A DNA stretch of 7,960 nucleotides. Origin: Candidatus Lindowiibacteriota bacterium (lineage in GTDB: Bacteria > Lindowbacteria > 2-12-FULL-62-27). The notes below the pieces were generated by a model. The model was given only the letters and a program-made list of their open reading frames with translations, did not search any database and had not been told where the DNA came from. Of this stretch, positions 5,101-7,960 are shown piece after piece; the stretch's first letter is position 1; every line of letters starts with the position of its first letter. The DNA lies in the NCBI GenBank assembly GCA_023249255.1, contig JAHFCY010000062.1:6388-14347 (forward strand), read 5' to 3'. The position numbers and the translations under genes were made by a program.

Positions 5101-7960
5101 GCGTTCAATGTGCTCTGCATGGCCTTACTCGCCGCGCCGGTCATGACGTTATTGATATCCGCGGAGATGAAATTGACGATCTGCAGGATTGCCTTGCTCC
5201 GCAACGTCGCTTTGATCTCCGCGCCAAGCACGGTGTTTTTTTCGATGGTGGGCAAAACTTCTCTAACGCCGGCCGTCGTCGTTTTTGCGGTCAGGTCGGA
5301 GACGAAGGCTTTCGCCGCTTTCTGGCGCGGGATTATTTCCGCGCAGATGTTTGCTTTCTGGACGTCCGTGAAATTCGCGAGATCGGGCGCGGTCGCGGTG
5401 GGCTTGGGCGGCGGCTGCCACGATGAGGCGTCGGCGTTCAATGGGCGGCTCGTGCACACATAGCTGAACCACGCATCGAGTTCCTCGAGCGTCGCGGCGG
5501 CGGCGACGGACGTTTTCATGCCCGCTTCAAGCTCGGCCAGCTCCTTTTCCAGAGCGGCGATCTTGTCCGCGACTTCGCCCTGCATCTGCGCCTTCTGAAA
5601 CATGGTCATGCTCGCGACGTCGACGTTGCCGCCGAAGTCCCAGTTCTGCGTGCCGTCCAACGCATCCTTGAGCTGGTGGGCCTGGAAGAGATTGTTCCGG
5701 GTGAGGTAGTACCGGATGTTCTTGATCGACGTGTATGGCTTCATCACCTTCTCGAGCGCAGTCTTGAGCGTCTTAATCTGCCCTGTCGTCAGATTTGCGA
5801 TACTCCCGAGGTCGGAGGGCAGTCCCGTGTTGGTCGTTCCATCGAGCAGGCTCGAGAGATTGTTGAGGTCCGCTTCCGTCACCTTCGGACCCTTCATGTA
5901 CACCTGAATGGCCGCCATCTGCTTGAAAGGTTGAAGCAGTTTGTCAACTTCGGTGCGGAGTTTGTCCCGCTCCGCTGTTGTAAAGTACGATAAGTCGAAC
6001 TTCCAGACTTTCTCGAGCATGATCTTGCCGTTCGCGTAGTAATCCTGAACGTTTTCCGGGGCGTTGTCCCGAAACCCATCCGTGAGGTTTTGGACCATGT
6101 TATCCATCTGCGCTTTCCGGTACTCGGTATATTTCGTGTTGAACTTCGTCTCCGCGTCGCCGCCGCGCGCGCCCGAAAGATCGCTGTAGCCGGGCCACGG
6201 AGTTCCGGCGAGCGCGTCGCGGATGGCGAAGTAGTCCCGGATGGTCTTGGCGGCGTCGGTCAGAGATGCGACGACTTTGCCCACCTCGGCCACGATATTC
6301 TTGCTGTCCGCCTCCGCGGCTTTTGCGGCGGAATCCGTGAACGCCTTCATCGCGGCGTACAGTCCTCCCACGTCCACCTGACCCCCGCCGAACACGAACT
6401 CTCCTCCTGTCAGGGGGTTGAGAATCGCGTCGATTTCATCGGTGAGGGTTCTGATCTGGTCCTCGGTGAGGTCGTGTCTCTGTCCCCATGTGACAAAGAA
6501 TTCCCCGATCATGTTGTGCGGCGTCTCGGCGTGATCCACGAAATTCCGGATGACGGTGAGCGACTCGCGAAGCCTGGAGATTTTCTGTTCTTCGCTCGGC
6601 ATCCGCGGTTCGGGCTTGGGCATGCCGGGACGATCGGCCCCGGGCGTGCCGAAGGGACCCTCCCACTCTGTTTCGCGCGGTTTGTCGATCGGTTTCGGAT
6701 TTTTGTAGTCGTTCAGCTGCGCGGCCACGAAATCGCGAACGATCTTCATCGTGGCGGCGGCGCCCTCGACCTTGACCGTCTTCAGCCGCATGTCGATTGA
6801 CTGGACCAATTTCTCCTTCGCGTCGGCGGTCAAATATTCGACTTTTTTGTTGACGAGCTCGTCCAGCGTCGTCACCGGATCCGTGAACAGGGCTTTGTAA
6901 TTTTCTAGTTCGTATGCCGACTTCGCGTTCGCCACATATTCAAGCGCGGCTCTGTACTGCAGGTCCGAAAACGCGACGGTTTGTTTGGTGATTTCATAGT
7001 CGATCGTCGTCTTAAATGCCTGACGCGACGCGCCGGTGAGGTTCTCGATGTTCGGGAACCTGAAATAACGGTCGACCTTCGTGCCGTCCAGAAATCCCTT
7101 CAATGCCCGCAGTTCGGCCAGATTGGAGCCGGGAATGAACGCGACGAGCCATTTTTTGGCATCGTCGGCGGATACTGGCTGGGGATTGAGAATCTCGTCG
7201 ATCTCGCCTTTCAGCGTGCTCTTCTGGTCGGCCGAGAGGCGCGCGTCTTTATCGATTTTTTCTTTGAGGTCGTTAAACGACAAGACGCTCGTGGCGTCGT
7301 TTTTGCGATAACGCATCATGTCGCGGTGATCCTTCATCGCCAGTTCCGCGATGCCGCCTTCGAGGTTCTTGAGGAAATCCTGCGTCTTCGGCCGGACGAT
7401 CGAAATCGTCATAAAGGGAATAGTGATCACGCACGCCGGATCTTTGAGGATATCTTCCTTCAATTTTTTGAGATCGTCGGCGGTCGACGTTGGATAAATT
7501 TTCGCCTTATAGCCATCAAGCGCCTCGGCCTCGCGGAGGACCGCCCGGGCGTAGGCCGCTTCCTGCTCGGCTTGCTCCTTGGCCGCGCGGGCCGCCTCCT
7601 CGCGCTTTTCCGCGGCCGTGTCCACATCGCCGCCGAACCAACTGCAAAACTCGTCCCACGCCGCCTCAAGCGCCTCCGCGGCAGCGTTAAAGAGATCCAC
7701 CGCCGCGCCCAGCGCCTGCTCGGCCAGCTTCAGCGCCTCCTTCGCCGTCTCCACCGTCGCTCCGACCGGATCGGACGCGAGTTTCCCGAGTTTGTCCTTG
7801 ACCGAGTTGAACGCGCCCTCGCCTATATCCTTGGCGGTGGTGAGCGCGCCCGCGAGGAGTTTCTGCGTGTTCGCGGCGGGGTCATCGAAGAATTTTTTGG
7901 AGGCGTTCGCGAGCGCCGCCGCGGCGTCATAGCCCTTGTTCGCGAGATCTTTCGTCGTGC
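2172..7960 (-). CDS. Giant helical-repeat protein with C-terminal F5/8 type C (discoidin) domain, 5'-partial
   Basis: At least 1,928 codons are visible (roughly 200 kDa) and the frame is still open at the right edge, so the N-terminus and any signal peptide lie outside. A GTG at 7752-7754 has a nearby GGAG, but the 68 codons upstream continue the same Ala/Lys-rich helical composition and contain no ATG, so I treat that GTG as internal. Order from the N-terminus: Ala-rich amphipathic helices, with probable coiled coil near 7520-7620; about 23 degenerate helical repeats (7238 to 2679); a Pro-rich linker inside the array (6582-6713); a Thr/Ala/Ser linker; and a discoidin domain (2175-2582) with C...KWCSG, LQVDLGSV, NTKDF and ARIYEFEV. 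Bacterial discoidin domains usually bind carbohydrate and occur in exported proteins. No transmembrane segment, LPXTG or enzyme domain is seen. The stop overlaps the next start (ATGA). A role as a surface stalk or adhesin is inference; the repeats are not a family I can name. Confidence 0.9.
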   Translation of the reverse strand, partial: TTKDLANKGYDAAAALANASKKFFDDPAANTQKLLAGALTTAKDIGEGAFNSVKDKLGKLASDPVGATVETAKEALKLAEQALGAAVDLFNAAAEALEAAWDEFCSWFGGDVDTAAEKREEAARAAKEQAEQEAAYARAVLREAEALDGYKAKIYPTSTADDLKKLKEDILKDPACVITIPFMTISIVRPKTQDFLKNLEGGIAELAMKDHRDMMRYRKNDATSVLSFNDLKEKIDKDARLSADQKSTLKGEIDEILNPQPVSADDAKKWLVAFIPGSNLAELRALKGFLDGTKVDRYFRFPNIENLTGASRQAFKTTIDYEITKQTVAFSDLQYRAALEYVANAKSAYELENYKALFTDPVTTLDELVNKKVEYLTADAKEKLVQSIDMRLKTVKVEGAAATMKIVRDFVAAQLNDYKNPKPIDKPRETEWEGPFGTPGADRPGMPKPEPRMPSEEQKISRLRESLTVIRNFVDHAETPHNMIGEFFVTWGQRHDLTEDQIRTLTDEIDAILNPLTGGEFVFGGGQVDVGGLYAAMKAFTDSAAKAAEADSKNIVAEVGKVVASLTDAAKTIRDYFAIRDALAGTPWPGYSDLSGARGGDAETKFNTKYTEYRKAQMDNMVQNLTDGFRDNAPENVQDYYANGKIMLEKVWKFDLSYFTTAERDKLRTEVDKLLQPFKQMAAIQVYMKGPKVTEADLNNLSSLLDGTTNTGLPSDLGSIANLTTGQIKTLKTALEKVMKPYTSIKNIRYYLTRNNLFQAHQLKDALDGTQNWDFGGNVDVASMTMFQKAQMQGEVADKIAALEKELAELEAGMKTSVAAAATLEELDAWFSYVCTSRPLNADASSWQPPPKPTATAPDLANFTDVQKANICAEIIPRQKAAKAFVSDLTAKTTTAGVREVLPTIEKNTVLGAEIKATLRSKAILQIVNFISADINNVMTGAASKAMQSTLNALTDIPESDKTKLIAANDERLKALKKSAASGFESRIASAASESALNTVQSDINTSDLLTEQERTDLTRAVSIRNVTSKANASLEAIKNVREWIEKIRIYAPELSTAVNSTAYMLNTYIDKNEIDAARGFPDGSRLSTSDKDMLKKEIQAAVDESKAGHDKTLEKSKTIAKNAKTRAELNWWLDKVSTSQTVGEMQFNLLTYAENESLRKDIQSEKDGRFGSAGSDPNWSDIEFQVDNAVSSVDCTRLKDTIKNGYLWPTAAARDAMLKKIDDKIDSLDAKGAAKLVSYYSALLKSATTSAAATQLKADFQLRASATSDGKRRVTEADEKTLVAEADTRIKELKAAEAAAWNSIVAKQRKPLSDALYGYTTTDEINLFIGHLEGKTVSTLGSFSLFSQDDISAMKDDARKRLAELPGLQSAAMTNFRDYIGRIDSEKGFDDFTGFTDNYKTFDRTSQPKWVQDIDVKILTADQRATLKTEAATAKGGLKKKQDDAMAAYRVYIAGLTKWRLGTGETPSSMDYFLTADQRATLTSEYNARISSLAADDYRKVTKTADRDYLVSIKSELEKKSVDLSIKNAVPGCDKLSDADRQTLIKETADLISTRELETVRAAITGADSSAVLKTLKDHVSGTKSQTVSKQYPDVSTLTADQKTLIATEIDARIVLVTAAEKEKAATALFNDLMSKVATMDLATLTQTKNDLNGVARAAGAGVAPDYSALSAERKATLISSISSRTTTLQAASTPPGQPVVDVGSVADFKNRINSAKNVLELGQIQTHLNSGGVGTDPSLGLPTTSKLQASDKGLLQLEIQKKSAALQSGGTSAPTATAGTTTATSFTPSASNVANGKAATGSTACATTEGPEKAFNGSAIGKWCSGAAVKYLQVDLGSVREITGYVVAHAGAGSESASFNTKDFTIKVSNDLLLPWSTDVTVTGNTSNVTKHTTTRSARYVRLEITAPTQTTDNAARIYEFEVNGK
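2175..2582 (-). repeat. Discoidin domain copy 1 (C-terminus of the giant protein)
   Basis: This segment encodes 136 residues that run to the end of the protein and is homologous to 479-898 in the third gene, in the same orientation. Shared blocks include TTEG.EKAFNGS, KWCSGA, LQVDLGSV, NTKDF, VTVTGNT, HTTT..ARYV, PTQTT and AARIYEF. Compared with copy 2 it lacks a 4-residue insertion before KWC and has one extra residue in the loop before the conserved Trp. The Cys at domain position 15 and the Cys of KWC are present in both copies and could form a disulfide. Confidence 0.9.
2184..2189 (-). promoter_or_regulatory. Ribosome binding site of the second gene
   Basis: GAGGTG on the minus strand, 8 bases before the ATG at 2175, inside the last codons of the giant gene. 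Together with the ATGA overlap it supports re-initiation or coupled translation and decides the start. Confidence 0.75.
2679..7238 (-). repeat. Array of about 23 degenerate helical repeats in the giant protein
   Basis: The unit signature is close to LTADQRATLKTE, usually followed by I-D-x-R-I. The first signature residue falls at 7238, 7040, 6833, 6470, 6167 (weak), 5984, 5792, 5609, 5372, 5228 (weak), 5090, 4931, 4700, 4508 (weak), 4331, 4136, 3920, 3701, 3536, 3350, 3164, 2948 and 2714 (minus strand). Spacing is mostly 46-79 residues, with larger gaps of 121 and 101 residues around the Pro-rich linker. Most constant are position 1 (Leu/Phe/Val), Thr/Ser at 2, an acidic residue at 4 and Leu at 9. 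Several units have an LDGT-like turn 17-18 residues before the signature (7080-7091, 5835-5846, 5649-5660). Each unit probably folds as two or three helices. The pattern loosely recalls the helical GA/FIVAR modules of giant Gram-positive adhesins such as Ebh; that is a resemblance only. Confidence 0.82.
6582..6713 (-). other. Pro-rich linker interrupting the repeat array
   Basis: About 44 residues of the giant protein, rich in Pro, Lys, Glu and Gly (for example KNPKPIDKPRE and PGMPKPEPRMP), with almost no hydrophobic periodicity. It lies between the repeat signatures at 6833 and 6470 and explains the long 121-residue spacing there. It probably forms an extended hinge between an N-terminal three-unit segment and the main array. 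Confidence 0.7.

Noticed and set aside
7752-7754. GTG as the start of the giant gene
   Set aside because: A GGAG lies 5 bases upstream, but the open frame and composition continue unchanged to the window edge, and starting here would leave no export signal.
1-7960. CRISPR array, tRNA/rRNA genes, insertion sequences, toxin or phage genes
   Set aside because: No short exact repeats with spacers, no tRNA-like fold, and no transposase, integrase or terminal inverted repeats could be found; the window is almost entirely three coding frames.

Overview
The window is 7,960 bases of bacterial-type, moderately GC-rich DNA, fully coding on the minus strand apart from the last ~43 bases on the left. I see three genes in one tightly coupled operon, read right to left: a giant repeat protein (2172-7960, 5' end outside the window), a small exported helical protein (1201-2175) and an exported discoidin-domain protein (44-1204). 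Both internal junctions are 4-base ATGA overlaps, and each downstream start has a GAGG-type ribosome binding site 8 bases away. The two downstream proteins begin with Sec signal peptides. Shine-Dalgarno use, signal peptides and gene density point to a bacterium with a Sec export pathway. Nothing here (no rRNA, housekeeping gene or mobile element) fixes the phylum; an uncultured environmental lineage is a guess.

Layout. From the right edge to about 7250, the giant protein has Ala/Lys/Glu-rich helical and coiled-coil sequence. From 7238 to 2679 it carries about 23 degenerate copies of a helical unit. The unit is marked by a 12-residue signature close to LTADQRATLKTE, often preceded 17-18 residues earlier by an LDGT-like block. 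A Pro-rich linker interrupts the array near 6582-6713. A Thr/Ala/Ser linker then leads to a C-terminal F5/8 type C (discoidin, CBM32-like) domain at 2175-2582. The 324-residue second protein is essentially two diverged copies of a ~107-residue helical module. The 386-residue third protein is signal peptide, short helical segment, Ala/Thr/Pro linker, a discoidin domain closely related to the one ending the giant protein, and an unrecognised beta-rich C-terminal domain.

How they may work together (inference). Coupled translation, export signals and a shared discoidin domain suggest the products act together outside the cytoplasm. A long helical stalk or scaffold with a glycan-binding tip, an accessory helical protein and a second glycan-binding protein would fit. 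No catalytic domain, transmembrane anchor, sorting motif, RNA gene, CRISPR array or mobile element is visible. Functions beyond the discoidin domain are unassigned.
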